A stretch of 64,000 nucleotides of DNA from Chloroflexota bacterium (GTDB lineage Bacteria; Chloroflexota; Dehalococcoidia; Bin125): positions 3,035 to 67,034 of the forward strand of contig JAPPFB010000017.1 in NCBI GenBank assembly GCA_028875225.1, written 5' to 3'. The notes beneath the pieces are model-generated. The model was not told the DNA's origin and did not search any database. It saw nothing but the letters and a program-made list of their open reading frames with translations. Below are positions 42,765 through 52,723 of this stretch, piece by piece. Every line of letters starts with the position of its first letter. Position 1 is the stretch's first letter. The translations under genes and the position numbers were made by a program.

Positions 42765-44168
42765 GTGCGAATCCTCTCGATCGGCTGCCCGGTGCCCAGT
42801 CCGAACGTGGACAACCACTCGATCGCCAACGCGCCGTCGATCTTCGACTACGACGCCTGCATTGTCGACCCGCAGGCGGTCTCGGAGCAGATTGAGGGGA
42901 TTGCGTCGACCACGCTCGACGTCAAGGCAGCGGACGGACGCGCCATCCGTCAGGGAGAGTCGGGCGCGTTTCACTTCGGACTGGCTGAGTTGCTGCAGCA
43001 ACGGCAGCATGAGTTCCGTCTGTTGCTCGATCGCGGCGGGGTGCTTGTCGTGTTTGTCTATCCGAATGTCAGGCACCCCGGTGTGGCCTCGTTTCCCGGC
43101 TTGAACCGCTACTCGTTGATCCCCGGGCCGGACAGCGACCCGTTCAGCTGGCCGACGCTTCGCCCGGCAGACGGCAAGGATATCCAGGCCACGAACCATC
43201 AACATGCAACCCGGGGCTACTTCGATGAACTGGCGGGACGGCTTCGCTATCGCGCGATGTTCGACTTCGGCGCATCGAATGACGGCACGGTTGTGGCTCG
43301 CTCAGTTGGAGGCGCGGCAGTTGCGGCGGAGTTTCGCGTCGGCGCCGGTCGGCTCATCGCATTGCCGCCGCCCGACAACATGTCGGCGACGCAGCGCAAG
43401 GCATTCACCGCCGTCCTGCTCGAGTTGATCGAACGCAGCGCGCAGGAGCCCACGCAACAGGATGCGCCAGTCTGGGTTCGACGCTACGACACGCCCGAGG
43501 CGACTGCCGCGCGCGACGAACTGAGCGCCGCGTCGGATGAACTCACGCAGGTGCAACGACGAGTGACCGAGGCGGAGTCGATGGTCGCCGACACGACACG
43601 CTTTCAACAGATGCTCTGGCAGAGCCAGAATCACGCATTTCGTGAAGTGATCGAGGATTCATTCCGGGTGTTGGGCTACGCGGTCTCCGCGACAGATGAC
43701 GGTATCGAGCTTCGGGACGGCTCCGAAGTGTCGATCGTCGAAGTCGCGTCGGCCAATGATGCCGTCAGCAATCGGCTCTATCTGACCCTGCAGAACCGGA
43801 TCGAGGAGTTCTACTTGCGGCGCAGGAGCCGGCCCAAGGGCATCATCGTGGCCAACGGCTTTCGCGAGAGAGATCCGCGGCTTCGCCGAGAGCCGTTCCC
43901 GAAGACGCTGGTCGACGCCTGCGAAACGTTCGGCTTTGCCCTGATTCCGGTGGAAGCGCTGTACGAGCTTGTGACCTTCGCCAGTGAAACGGCTGACGAA
44001 CCTGAGGTGCTCGAGGAAGTTCGACGTTCCATCGCCGAGGCGTCGGGTGTCCTTGAGATCGCGCTTGAGGAAGAGATCGACGTTGACGATGTCGAAGACG
44101 GCGAGGTCGAAGCAGCGGTCGCGTCGGCCGACAACGGGGCGGTGGCGGCTCCGGCCGAGGCCGGTTGA
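42765..44168 (+). CDS. Hypothetical protein with degenerate nuclease-like C-terminus
   Basis: The 467-residue protein starts with GTG at 42765. The N-terminal ~235 residues look like an alpha/beta domain (VLVVFVYPNVRHPG, GAGRLIALPPP) of no family I can name. After a coiled segment (ELSAASDELTQVQRRVTEAE), the region 285-420 follows the pattern of PD-(D/E)XK nuclease-like domains: LWQSQNHAFREVIEDSFRVL, then a DDG...IVEV strand. The usual EVK is EVA, so the catalytic lysine is missing. The C-terminal tail is acidic and Ala-rich. Activity is doubtful; role unknown. Confidence 0.6.
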   Translation: MRILSIGCPVPSPNVDNHSIANAPSIFDYDACIVDPQAVSEQIEGIASTTLDVKAADGRAIRQGESGAFHFGLAELLQQRQHEFRLLLDRGGVLVVFVYPNVRHPGVASFPGLNRYSLIPGPDSDPFSWPTLRPADGKDIQATNHQHATRGYFDELAGRLRYRAMFDFGASNDGTVVARSVGGAAVAAEFRVGAGRLIALPPPDNMSATQRKAFTAVLLELIERSAQEPTQQDAPVWVRRYDTPEATAARDELSAASDELTQVQRRVTEAESMVADTTRFQQMLWQSQNHAFREVIEDSFRVLGYAVSATDDGIELRDGSEVSIVEVASANDAVSNRLYLTLQNRIEEFYLRRRSRPKGIIVANGFRERDPRLRREPFPKTLVDACETFGFALIPVEALYELVTFASETADEPEVLEEVRRSIAEASGVLEIALEEEIDVDDVEDGEVEAAVASADNGAVAAPAEAG

Positions 44169-44174
44169 GGTTCG

Positions 44175-46034
44175 CTAGTCCTTGCCGAGTTGCAGGACGG
44201 CGAGAAACGCTTCTTGTGGGATCTCGACGTTTCCGACACGCTTGAGCCGCCTCTTGCCTTCGGCCTGACGAGCGAGGAGTTTGCGTTTTCGCGTGATGTC
44301 GCCTCCGTAGCACTTGGCGGTCACGTTCTTGCGCATCGCACGAACCGTCTCCCTGGCAATGATTCGCCCGCCCACCGCCGCCTGAATCGGCACGTCGAAC
44401 AGCTGGCGAGGTATCAGGCGGCGCAGGCGGTCGGCCAGTTCACGGCCCTGCGACGCCGCAGCGTCGGAGTGCACGATTGCCGAGAGTGCGTCGACCGGCT
44501 CGCCGTTGATCAGCAGGTCAAGCTTGACCAACTTGGCCGGTCGGTAGCCGACCAATGAATAATCGAGGCTGGCGTAGCCTCGGGTGCGAGATTTCAGTTC
44601 GTCGTAGAAGTCGGTGAGGATCTCGGAGAGCGGCAGCTCGTACTCCAGCAGGACTCGGATTTCGCTGGTCGTCTGAGCTGATCCGTTCGCTCCGTTCGCT
44701 CCGTTGCCCTGGCCGCTGCGTTGCAGGTACTCCATGTGATCGAAGACTCCGCGCCGGCTGGTCACGGTCTCCATCACCGGGCCGACGTACTCGTGCGGCG
44801 CGATCACCGAGATTCGCACCCACGGTTCGCGGATCTCGGAGACGTGATTCGGAGCCGGCAGGTCGGACGGGTTCTCGATGAGCTTGACTTGCCCGTCGAC
44901 ACCCTCGACTTCGTACTCGACCGATGGCGCGGTGAAGACCAGTTCCAGTCCGTACTCTCGTTCGAGCCGTTCCTGGACGATCTCCATGTGCAACAGGCCG
45001 AGGAATCCCATCCGATAGCCGAATCCGAGCGCGGCTGAGGATTCGGGCTGATACTGAATCGCGCTGTCCGAGAGTCGCAGCTTGTCCAGCGCGTCGCTGA
45101 GTTCCTGGTAGTCGGCCGAATTGGCCGGATAGAGACCGGCGAAGACCATTGCCTTCGGTTCCCGATATCCGGGCAGGGGGTCCGGTTGGCTTCGGCCGCC
45201 GATCGTCATGGTGTCGCCGACGCGAACGTCCGCGACATCCTTCAGTCCGGTGGCGACGTAGCCCACGTCTCCTGCGGACAGCGAGTCGAGACGACGGAGT
45301 TCAGGAGAGAAACTGCCAACCTCCATCGCTTCGAAGCGCCGGTTGGTTGCAGCGAGACGGAGCGGACTCTGTCCCTTGACGTCTCCGTCCACGACGCGAA
45401 CGTGCGCGATCACGCCTTTGTAGGAGTCGTATTCGGAGTCGAAGATCAGGGCCCGCAAGGGATCGAGGGGAGCGCCTTCCGGCGGGGGAATCCGATCGAC
45501 GATCGCGTCGAGCAACTCGTCGATGCCCTGACCAGTCTTCGCGGAGACGTAGAGGATTTCGTCGGTCGAGAAACCGATCACATCAACGAGCTCGGCGCCG
45601 ATCGCCTCGGGCTGGGCGATATCGAGGTCAATCTTGTTGACGACCGGAATCAGCGTCATGTCCTGTTCCATTGCCAGGTAGACGTTGGCCAGGGTCTGAG
45701 CCTGGATGCCTTCGACTGCGTCGACGACGAGCAGCGCGCCCTCGGCCGCGGCGAGGCTGCGGGAAACTTCGTAGGAGAAATCGACGTGGCCCGGCGTATC
45801 GATCAGATGCAGGCGATACTCGTCGCCCGACGGCCGGCGATAATCCATCCGGACCGCGCGCGCCTTGATCGTGATGCCCTTCTCCCGCTCGAGATCCATG
45901 GAATCGAGCAACTGATCTGACATATCGCGGCGATCGACCGTTGCAGTCGCCTCGATGAGGCGATCCGACAGCGTCGATTTGCCGTGATCGATATGGGCGA
46001 CGATGCAGAAGTTGCGAATGCGCGAGGCGTCCAT
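44175..46034 (-). CDS. lepA: Elongation factor 4 (back-translocating ribosomal GTPase)
   Basis: The 619-residue GTPase has [10 protein letters not shown] (G1), REKGITIKA (G2), DTPGHVDF (G3), NKIDL (G4) and SAKTG (G5), then the domain order of EF4 and its characteristic C-terminal domain with [15 protein letters not shown] Gly/Asn-rich insertion ([14 protein letters not shown], about residues 443-456) interrupts the MEYLQ...[11 protein letters not shown] region, where other LepA proteins are continuous. It follows the Opp ATPase genes across a strong terminator. Confidence 0.94.
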   Translation of the reverse strand: MDASRIRNFCIVAHIDHGKSTLSDRLIEATATVDRRDMSDQLLDSMDLEREKGITIKARAVRMDYRRPSGDEYRLHLIDTPGHVDFSYEVSRSLAAAEGALLVVDAVEGIQAQTLANVYLAMEQDMTLIPVVNKIDLDIAQPEAIGAELVDVIGFSTDEILYVSAKTGQGIDELLDAIVDRIPPPEGAPLDPLRALIFDSEYDSYKGVIAHVRVVDGDVKGQSPLRLAATNRRFEAMEVGSFSPELRRLDSLSAGDVGYVATGLKDVADVRVGDTMTIGGRSQPDPLPGYREPKAMVFAGLYPANSADYQELSDALDKLRLSDSAIQYQPESSAALGFGYRMGFLGLLHMEIVQERLEREYGLELVFTAPSVEYEVEGVDGQVKLIENPSDLPAPNHVSEIREPWVRISVIAPHEYVGPVMETVTSRRGVFDHMEYLQRSGQGNGANGANGSAQTTSEIRVLLEYELPLSEILTDFYDELKSRTRGYASLDYSLVGYRPAKLVKLDLLINGEPVDALSAIVHSDAAASQGRELADRLRRLIPRQLFDVPIQAAVGGRIIARETVRAMRKNVTAKCYGGDITRKRKLLARQAEGKRRLKRVGNVEIPQEAFLAVLQLGKD

Positions 46035-46083
46035 GTGGTCTGATCGTAACAGTCAGTCGGCCGTCCGCTGTGTCGCGCAAACG

Positions 46084-46111
46084 CAGAGCGGGGCCGGTTG
46101 GCCCCGCTCTG
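46084..46111 (-). terminator. Strong hairpin terminator after the Opp-type ATPase genes
   Basis: A perfect 12-bp stem, CAGAGCGGGGCC and GGCCCCGCTCTG, closes on a 4-base loop in the 99-bp gap between the end of the second ATPase gene and lepA. The U-tract on the minus strand is short (CGTTTGCG), so it is an imperfect intrinsic terminator, but the stem is very stable. Confidence 0.75.
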
Positions 46112-46133
46112 TGGCGCTTGCCATTGGTCGCGG

Positions 46134-47357
46134 TTAGACGCGATGGCAGCGGACGAAGTGATCCTCGACGATCTCACGCCACTCCGGGTCTTCCTCGCGG
46201 CAGATGTCAATCGCGATGGGACAACGCGTGTGGAAGTTGCAGCCTGGCGGAGGCGCGATCGGGTTGGGCACGTCACCGGTCAGGATCAGGCGTTCACGTC
46301 GCCGCTCCAGCGCGGGGTCGGGAATCGGTACGGCTGAAATCAGCGCCTGCGTGTAGGGATGCAGCGGGTTCTCATACAGCCGGTCGGACTGCGCCAACTC
46401 CACGATCTTACCCAGGTACATCACCGCGATGCGGTGCGAGATGTGCCGGACCACCGAGAGGTCGTGTGCGATGAACAGGTAGGTCAGACCGAAGTCCGCC
46501 TGCAGGTCCTCGAGCAGGTTGATGATCTGCGCCTGAATCGACACGTCGAGCGCCGAGACGGGCTCGTCGCAGACGATGAACGCCGGCTCCACAGCGAGCG
46601 CTCGGGCGATGCCGATGCGCTGTCGCTGTCCGCCGGAGAACTCGTGCGGGTAGCGGCTGGCGAAGTAGGGGTTCAGCCCGACCGTCTCGAGCAGCTCTCG
46701 CACACGCTCCTTGCGGCGGCCTTTCTGCAGACCGTGAATCACCATGGGCTCGGAGACGATGCTGCCGACGCTCATGCGCGGGTTCAGCGACGCATACGGG
46801 TCCTGAAAGATCATCTGCATCTGGCGTCGGTAGGCGCGCAGGTTGCGACCGGCCAGGGTGGTGAGATCGACCGGGCCGCCATTCTCGTCAGCGCCGGGAA
46901 CGCTGACGGACTCGGCCCCACCGTCGTCGTCGGCGCCGATGTGCGACGTGAACTGCGGAGGCGACATGAACACCTGACCGCCGGTCGGGCGATAGAGCTG
47001 CAGAATGGCTCTGCCGGTGGTGGACTTGCCACAACCGGACTCGCCGACCAGGCCCAACGTCTCACCTTCCCGGACGGCGAAGGAGATGCCGTCGACCGCC
47101 TTGATGTCAGCGACCTTGCGCTTGAGCAACAGACCGGCAGTCACGGGGAAGTACATCTTGAGGTCCTGGACCTCAAGCAACGTGTTGTCGTGCGGCTCGG
47201 TTCGTCCACTGGCGATCAGGTCGGCGATTGCGGCGGTCGCCTGGCCCACGGACGCGGCCGCAGCCGCGCGCATGGCCTCCGGCGTCATGGTGCCGGCGGC
47301 GGCCTCTTCCTGGGACTGCGACTCTTCGACGACATCGGGTTGTTCGTTCTCAGACAT
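46134..47357 (-). CDS. Oligopeptide/dipeptide ABC transporter ATPase (OppF/DppF-like)
   Basis: The 407-residue ATPase has Walker [10 protein letters not shown], the Q-loop in [13 protein letters not shown], the signature [15 protein letters not shown], Walker [13 protein letters not shown] and the OppD/F C-terminal cysteine-containing motif ([13 protein letters not shown]...C). It is longer than usual: an N-terminal acidic/Ala-rich stretch of about 60 residues and an insert of about 35 residues between Walker A and the Q-loop (about 165-200, [12 protein letters not shown]...). It overlaps the partner ATPase gene by 8 bp. Confidence 0.9.
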   Translation of the reverse strand: MSENEQPDVVEESQSQEEAAAGTMTPEAMRAAAAASVGQATAAIADLIASGRTEPHDNTLLEVQDLKMYFPVTAGLLLKRKVADIKAVDGISFAVREGETLGLVGESGCGKSTTGRAILQLYRPTGGQVFMSPPQFTSHIGADDDGGAESVSVPGADENGGPVDLTTLAGRNLRAYRRQMQMIFQDPYASLNPRMSVGSIVSEPMVIHGLQKGRRKERVRELLETVGLNPYFASRYPHEFSGGQRQRIGIARALAVEPAFIVCDEPVSALDVSIQAQIINLLEDLQADFGLTYLFIAHDLSVVRHISHRIAVMYLGKIVELAQSDRLYENPLHPYTQALISAVPIPDPALERRRERLILTGDVPNPIAPPPGCNFHTRCPIAIDICREEDPEWREIVEDHFVRCHRV

Positions 47358-48396
47358 TGGCCGTCTCCTCTTCCAGGATTTCCTCGGTGTGGGCGCTGGC
47401 CAGGATGGTGTCGGCCTCGAGGGCGACCGCTTCCGAGTTCCAGCAGGCGACGAGGTGACCAGGTGCGAACTCCTGCAACACCGGTCGCTCAGTCGTGCAC
47501 TGATCGGTCACGAATCGGCAGCGCGGAGCGAACGAGCAGCCGTCGGGCAGGTTGGTGAGGTCCGGCGGAGTGCCTTCAATCGGGATCAGGCGGCCGGTTC
47601 TGGCGTCAAGTCGGGGTACCGACTCGAGCAGCCCCAGCGTGTAGGCATGCTTGGGGCGAGCGTAGATTTCGCCGGCCTCTCCGCTCTCGACGATGCGGCC
47701 GCCGTACATCACGTTCACCCGGTCGGCGTAGCGCGCGACCACGCCGAGGTTGTGGGTAATCACGATCACGGCCGTGCCAAGCTCGCGGCTCAATCGCGCC
47801 ATGACCTCCAGCACCTGGGCCTGAATGGTCACGTCGAGCGCGGTCGTCGGCTCGTCGGCGAGCAACAGCTTCGGGTCGCATGAGAGCGCCATGGCAATCA
47901 TCACGCGCTGGCGCATACCGCCCGAGAACTGGTGAGGGAAGTCGAACAGGCGCTGCTCGGCGGCCGGGATACCAACCATGTTGAGCAGTTCAATCGCCCG
48001 CTCGTTTGCCTGGGTGCGGCCCAGGCCCATATGCAGCTCGATCGCCTCGGTGAGCTGGCGGCCGATGGTCAACACGGGGTTGAGCGAGGTCATGGGCTCC
48101 TGGAAGACCATGGCGATGTCGTTGCCGCGAATCTCGCGCATGCGGGAGTCGTCGACGCTCATCAGCTCTTCGCCGTCGAACCAGACCTCGCCGTTGACGA
48201 TCTTGCCGGGCGGGTTGGGAATCAGGCGCAACAACGAGAGCGCTGACACGCTCTTGCCGGAACCGGACTCGCCGACCAGGCCGAGCGTCTGACCGGGCAT
48301 GAGGTCGTAGGAGACATCGTTAACGGCTCTGACGACTCCTTCCGAGGTGAAGAAACTCGTGGAGAGGTTCTGGACACTCAAGAGCGGGTCAGCCAT
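47350..48396 (-). CDS. Oligopeptide/dipeptide ABC transporter ATPase (OppD/DppD-like)
   Basis: The 348-residue ATPase has [51 protein letters not shown] and [12 protein letters not shown] motifs and the oligopeptide transporter C-terminal region with [14 protein letters not shown]. With the next gene it forms the ATPase pair of a peptide or nickel-type importer. No permease or binding-protein gene is next to it; upstream lie tRNA genes, so the partners must be elsewhere. Confidence 0.92.
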   Translation of the reverse strand: MADPLLSVQNLSTSFFTSEGVVRAVNDVSYDLMPGQTLGLVGESGSGKSVSALSLLRLIPNPPGKIVNGEVWFDGEELMSVDDSRMREIRGNDIAMVFQEPMTSLNPVLTIGRQLTEAIELHMGLGRTQANERAIELLNMVGIPAAEQRLFDFPHQFSGGMRQRVMIAMALSCDPKLLLADEPTTALDVTIQAQVLEVMARLSRELGTAVIVITHNLGVVARYADRVNVMYGGRIVESGEAGEIYARPKHAYTLGLLESVPRLDARTGRLIPIEGTPPDLTNLPDGCSFAPRCRFVTDQCTTERPVLQEFAPGHLVACWNSEAVALEADTILASAHTEEILEEETANV

Positions 48397-48471
48397 AAGA
48401 GCACTCCTTCAGCGACGCCTGTGGTTCCAATGTTCGCAAGACGACCGACCGGTTCGCAGTCGGGCGAGCGG

Positions 48472-48556
48472 TGGTGGGGAAGAGGAGACTCGAACTCCTA
48501 CGCCTTGCGGCACATGATCCTAAATCATGCTCGTCTGCCAGTTCCGACACTTCCCC
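48472..48556 (-). tRNA. tRNA-Leu (UAG anticodon)
   Basis: On the minus strand the acceptor GGGGAAG pairs with CTTCCCC, followed by A and an encoded CCA. The anticodon loop is TTTAGGA, so the anticodon is UAG, reading CUA-type leucine codons. A long variable arm (TGTGCCGCAAGGCGTA) fits a class II leucine tRNA. The T arm is GAGTTCGAGTCTC. Confidence 0.95.
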
Positions 48557-48639
48557 GGTAGACGACACACCGGCCGACAAGCCGGCGTCGTCGCGCGGTA
48601 CGCGCGGACCTTCAGGCAGACCGCTCATGCTGTCGAAGC

Positions 48640-48715
<76 letters not shown>

Positions 48716-48971
48716 CCGCTCGTGTGCGACTCCCGGGGCCAATAGCTCCGGGACGTCCCACAATCTTACACCGCCTCCGCCACTTCCGCGTTTGACGCTA
48801 TCGCTGCACAACGGCTGTTCTGGAGAGAGAACGCTATTCGGTTGTTCCACTTCAGCTCCGGTCGGGTTTGGCCTGCAAGCTAGCCAACAGGACGCAGAAC
48901 GTCAACGAGTTGACACGATTGTAGATGCACGAGCGAGGCATTTCATTCCGCCTGCGACGGGGCGCCGTTCG
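48716..48971. other. Gene-free spacer between divergent tRNA-Lys and tRNA-Val
   Basis: I see no gene, repeat or conserved RNA here. The short open frames have no conserved protein character. Together with the promoter-like sequence that follows, it separates the minus-strand tRNA pair from tRNA-Val and thrS on the plus strand. The tRNA-Lys promoter must lie here, but no convincing -35/-10 pair was found. Confidence 0.5.
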
Positions 48972-49001
48972 TTGACCAAGTTCGGCCGCGAGGAATACGA
49001 T
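48972..49001 (+). promoter_or_regulatory. Sigma-70-type promoter for tRNA-Val and probably thrS
   Basis: TTGACC (48972-48977) and TACGAT (48996-49001) are separated by 18 bp, a good housekeeping-promoter match. A start near 49008 would put tRNA-Val about 50 nt into the transcript. No T-box leader is visible between the tRNA and thrS, so the synthetase gene may rely on this promoter. Confidence 0.5.
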
Positions 49002-49058
49002 GAATCGACACCTGTTCGGCTCCGGGCCTGGTCCGCCAGCCAATCAGGCGAGTGGCGG

Positions 49059-49135
49059 GGGCGGTTAGCTCAGTTGGCTAGAGCGCTGCGTTGACATCGC
49101 AGAGGTCACTGGTTCAAGTCCAGTATCGCCCACCA
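49059..49135 (+). tRNA. tRNA-Val (GAC anticodon)
   Basis: The acceptor GGGCGGT pairs with ATCGCCC, with discriminator A and an encoded CCA. The anticodon stem CTGCG/CGCAG encloses loop TTGACAT, giving anticodon GAC. The T arm is CTGGTTCAAGTCCAG. The thrS start codon follows 70 bp downstream. Confidence 0.96.
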
Positions 49136-49205
49136 CTTCGAAGATTCGATCAGCCCGGCAAGATCCGCCAGTGATCCCTGCGGGCCGAGCCCAGATGGCA
49201 GGCGG

Positions 49206-51044
49206 ATGGCTGAAGAACCGTTCGACGCCGGGGTTGCGCCGGATGACAGCGACGCCGCCGGCGTTGCCGCTCAGGACGAGGTTGACGAAGCGGAGTGGCT
49301 GCGGCGGATGCGGCATTCGGCCGCTCACGTGCTCGCCCAGGTTGTTCTGCAGATGTTCCCCGAGGGCAAGATTGCGATCGGCCCGCCGATCGATACCGGC
49401 TTCTACTACGACTTCGATCTGCCGCGGCCGCTGACTCCTGAAGATCTGTCTGAGATTCAGAAGCGGATGCGCAAGGAGATGCGCCGCAATCACCGCTTCA
49501 TCTGGGAAGAGGTCCCGGTCGACGAAGCACGCGAGCGATTCCGTGACCAGCCATTCAAACAGGAGCTGATTGATCAGTTTTCGGACGGTTCATCCGAGCT
49601 TGGAATCTGCACCCATGCCGAGTTCACCGATCTCTGCCGCGGCGGACATGTCGAATCGACCCGGCAGATCGGCCCGTTCCGCCTGACCAATGTCGCCGGG
49701 GCCTACTGGCGCGGCGACGAGAATCGGCCGCAGTTGCAGCGGGTGTACGGCGCGCTGTTCGCCACTCGGGAAGAGTTGGACGACCACTTTGCCCGGATTG
49801 AAGAGGCTCAGCGCCGTGACCACCGCCGACTGGGCCGGGAACTTGAACTGTTCACGTTCTCCGAGTTGGTGGGGGCCGGCGTTCCGTTGCTGCTTCCCAA
49901 CGGCGCCGTCGTTCGGCAGGAGATGGAGCGGCTGATCCGCGAATTGCAGGATGCTCGCGGCTACCAGGAGGTCTGGACCGGGCACGTGGCGCGCGGGGAA
50001 CTGTTCCGCCGCTCGGGACACCTGGAGAACTACTCCGATGTGATGTACCCGGCCATGCATGAGCACAACGAGGACGGCGGAGACGGCGACGCCTATTTCC
50101 TCAAGCCGATGAACTGCCCCGTGCACATGACGCTCTACAACAACACCTTGCACTCCTATCGCGAGTTGCCCCTGCGCTATGCCGAATACAGCACGCTCTA
50201 TCGCTTTGAGAAGTCGGGTCAGCTGTCGGGTCTGACCAGGGTCAGGTCACTGACCCAGGACGACTGCCACATCTTCATCACGCCCGAGCAGATCTCGGAC
50301 GAGGTGTCTCGCGTGCTCGAACTGGTCCAGACGCTGTTTGAGACCTACGGCATGCCCAACTTCCGCTACGAGCTCTCGCTGCCCGGAGAGGGCGGCAAGT
50401 TCGTGGAGGATCCCGACGCCTGGTCCTTCGCGGTTCGTGCTCTGCGCGATGCCCTCGATCGGGCTGGCATCGACTATGTGGAGCAGGAGGGCGAAGCAGC
50501 GTTTTACGGTCCCAAGGCCGATCTCTTCGTCTCGGATGTCATGGGCCGGGAATGGCAGCTCTCGACCATTCAACTCGACCTGATTCAGCCGGCACGTCTG
50601 GGTTGCGTGTATGTCGCCGATGACGGTGAGCGACATACCCCGGTTGTGATTCATCGCGCGATCCATGGGTCGTTCGAGCGCTTCCTCGGCATTCTGATTG
50701 AGCACTACGCGGGGGCGTTTCCCCTTTGGTTGGCCCCGATCCAGGCGCGCTGCGTTCCGATCGCCGATCGGCACCTCGATTGGGCGCACGAGGTCGCTGC
50801 TGACTTGCGATCCGCTGGCCTGCGGGTCGATGTCGACGAGGGCAACGAGCGGATGCAGGCCAAGATTCGCAACGGTCAACGTCAGAAGATCCCATACCTG
50901 TTGGTGATCGGCGACCGAGAGGTGGAAGCCGGCTCAGCCGCCGTACGGGTGCGCGGCGGCGACGATCTCGGCGCCATGCCGTTGGACGAGATTCGGCAGA
51001 TGTTGACTGAACTCCGGGACGCGCGGGCGCTCGAGCCGGCCTGA
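49206..51044 (+). CDS. thrS: Threonyl-tRNA synthetase lacking the TGS domain
   Basis: The 612-residue class II synthetase opens with a short acidic tail and then directly the editing domain (RHSAAHVLAQVVLQMFP), so the N-terminal TGS domain of typical ThrS is missing. The catalytic core has LKPMNCPVHM with the zinc-ligand Cys, motif 2 (YRFEKSGQLSGLTRVRSLTQDDCH) and motif 3 near 490, with a normal anticodon-binding domain (ARCVPIADRHLDWA) at the end. It charges tRNA-Thr and edits Ser. It follows tRNA-Val and is probably on the same transcript. Confidence 0.93.
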   Translation: MAEEPFDAGVAPDDSDAAGVAAQDEVDEAEWLRRMRHSAAHVLAQVVLQMFPEGKIAIGPPIDTGFYYDFDLPRPLTPEDLSEIQKRMRKEMRRNHRFIWEEVPVDEARERFRDQPFKQELIDQFSDGSSELGICTHAEFTDLCRGGHVESTRQIGPFRLTNVAGAYWRGDENRPQLQRVYGALFATREELDDHFARIEEAQRRDHRRLGRELELFTFSELVGAGVPLLLPNGAVVRQEMERLIRELQDARGYQEVWTGHVARGELFRRSGHLENYSDVMYPAMHEHNEDGGDGDAYFLKPMNCPVHMTLYNNTLHSYRELPLRYAEYSTLYRFEKSGQLSGLTRVRSLTQDDCHIFITPEQISDEVSRVLELVQTLFETYGMPNFRYELSLPGEGGKFVEDPDAWSFAVRALRDALDRAGIDYVEQEGEAAFYGPKADLFVSDVMGREWQLSTIQLDLIQPARLGCVYVADDGERHTPVVIHRAIHGSFERFLGILIEHYAGAFPLWLAPIQARCVPIADRHLDWAHEVAADLRSAGLRVDVDEGNERMQAKIRNGQRQKIPYLLVIGDREVEAGSAAVRVRGGDDLGAMPLDEIRQMLTELRDARALEPA

Positions 51045-51160
51045 GCGCCGCTGACCTGCGTGGCTGATTCGATACTCTCCAGTGGAGTCGGCGGCTATGA
51101 TTCTTACGGCCGTCCACAGGACGGTCGATTCCACATTGAGACTGGTCCGGAGAGCGGTGG

Positions 51161-52723
51161 ATGACCGAATCCGATCGCCCGTTCGACAAACTGCTGATCG
51201 CGAACCGCGGTGAGATTGCTGTTCGCGTGATCAGGGGCGCACGCGATCTGGGCATCGAGACGGTGGCCGTCTTTTCCGACGCCGATCGGACATCCCGGCA
51301 CGTGCGCATGGCCGACGAGGCCGTGCGGATCGGCGGCTCAGCCCCGGCCGAGAGCTATCTGTCGATTGACTCGGTGCTCTCCGCCGCCCGGGAGACCGGA
51401 GCCGATGCGATCCACCCCGGCTATGGCTTCCTATCCGAAAACGCCAACTTTGCCCGCGCCTGCCGCGAGAACGGCATCATCTTTGTCGGTCCATCGCCGG
51501 AAGCGATCGAGCTGATGGGCGACAAGATCGAATCTCGCCGGACGATGAATCAAGCTGGGGTGCCGATCATCCCCGGCGCCATCGATCCGCTGGTCGACCC
51601 GGACGAAGCGCGACGAACCGCCGACGAGATCGGCTATCCCGTCGTGATCAAGGCGGCCGCCGGCGGGGGCGGTCGAGGCATCCGGATCGTCGAAGCGGCC
51701 GAGGACATGGAGCGTGCCGTTCAACAGGCGCAGGAGGAGGCGATTACCGCCTTTGGCGATGGTGCGGTGTTCGTCGAGAAGCTGCTCCGGCCCGCCCGTC
51801 ACATCGAGATCCAGGTCGTCGCCGACACACGAGGCAACATCGTCTGCCTGGGCGAGCGAGACTGCTCGGCGCAGCGTCGACGGCAGAAGCTGGTCGAGGA
51901 ATCGCCGGCGCCGGGCATGTCGCCGCAACTTCGAGCGCGAATGGAAGAGGCTGCGACCAACGCGGCTCGGGCATGCGACTACACCTCCACCGGAACCGTT
52001 GAGTTCCTGGTCTGGAATGACCCGGATGCGCCCGACGGCCAGAACTTCGCGTTCCTCGAGATGAATACCCGGCTCCAGGTGGAGCACCCCGTCACGGAAC
52101 TGGTTCGCGGGGTTGACCTGGTTCAGGATCAACTCCGGATCGCCGGCGGACTGCCGCTGGGCTACACGGCGGCCGAGCGCCCGATTCGCGGCTGGGCGAT
52201 GGAATGCCGGATCACGGCCGAGGACCCATATCTCGATTTTGCCCCGTCGGTCGGACCGATCGCCTGGTACCGCGAAGCGGACGGTCCAGGAGTGCGGCTC
52301 GACTCAATGCTGGCTCGCGGCGTTGGGATCAGCCCCTACTACGACTCGTTGATCAGCAAGCTCATCACCTGGGGAGAGACCAGGGAACAGTGCATTCGCC
52401 GAATGAAGCGGGCCCTGGGCGAGTACCTGGTCATTGGCGTCAGCACCTCGATTCCGTTCCACCAAGCCCTCATGGACGACGAGCGCTTCCGAGAGGGCGA
52501 CATTCATACGCTGTATGTCGAGGAGAATGAGATTCTCAATTCATCGAAGCGGCCGGCCAACGGCGCCGAAGCGGCGTTGGCGGCGGCGTTGTTCTTCCAT
52601 ACACAGGGAGAACGAGCAGAGTCCGACCGCGGCGGGACGCAACCGCGCGGACGGGCTTGGGCGCAATCTGCGCGTGGACGACGATTTCCCGTGGAGCAGG
52701 GATGGCGAAGAACTACCGGCTAA
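51161..52723 (+). CDS. accC: Biotin carboxylase subunit of an acyl-CoA/acetyl-CoA carboxylase
   Basis: The 520-residue protein has the biotin carboxylase order: LIANRGEIAVRVIRGARDLG, GYGFLSENANFARAC, the glycine-rich ATP loop AAAGGGGRGIRIV, RHIEIQVVAD, GERDCSAQRRRQKLVEE and the FLEMNTRLQVEHPVTE active site. It carboxylates biotin with bicarbonate and ATP. The C-terminal ~70 residues are poorly conserved and overlap the carrier-protein gene by 22 bp. No carboxyltransferase gene is nearby, so the acyl-CoA substrate is uncertain. Confidence 0.92.
   Translation: MTESDRPFDKLLIANRGEIAVRVIRGARDLGIETVAVFSDADRTSRHVRMADEAVRIGGSAPAESYLSIDSVLSAARETGADAIHPGYGFLSENANFARACRENGIIFVGPSPEAIELMGDKIESRRTMNQAGVPIIPGAIDPLVDPDEARRTADEIGYPVVIKAAAGGGGRGIRIVEAAEDMERAVQQAQEEAITAFGDGAVFVEKLLRPARHIEIQVVADTRGNIVCLGERDCSAQRRRQKLVEESPAPGMSPQLRARMEEAATNAARACDYTSTGTVEFLVWNDPDAPDGQNFAFLEMNTRLQVEHPVTELVRGVDLVQDQLRIAGGLPLGYTAAERPIRGWAMECRITAEDPYLDFAPSVGPIAWYREADGPGVRLDSMLARGVGISPYYDSLISKLITWGETREQCIRRMKRALGEYLVIGVSTSIPFHQALMDDERFREGDIHTLYVEENEILNSSKRPANGAEAALAAALFFHTQGERAESDRGGTQPRGRAWAQSARGRRFPVEQGWRRTTG

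Noticed and set aside
49136-49205. Possible T-box leader before thrS
   Set aside because: The gap after tRNA-Val is only 70 bp and has no T-box sequence.
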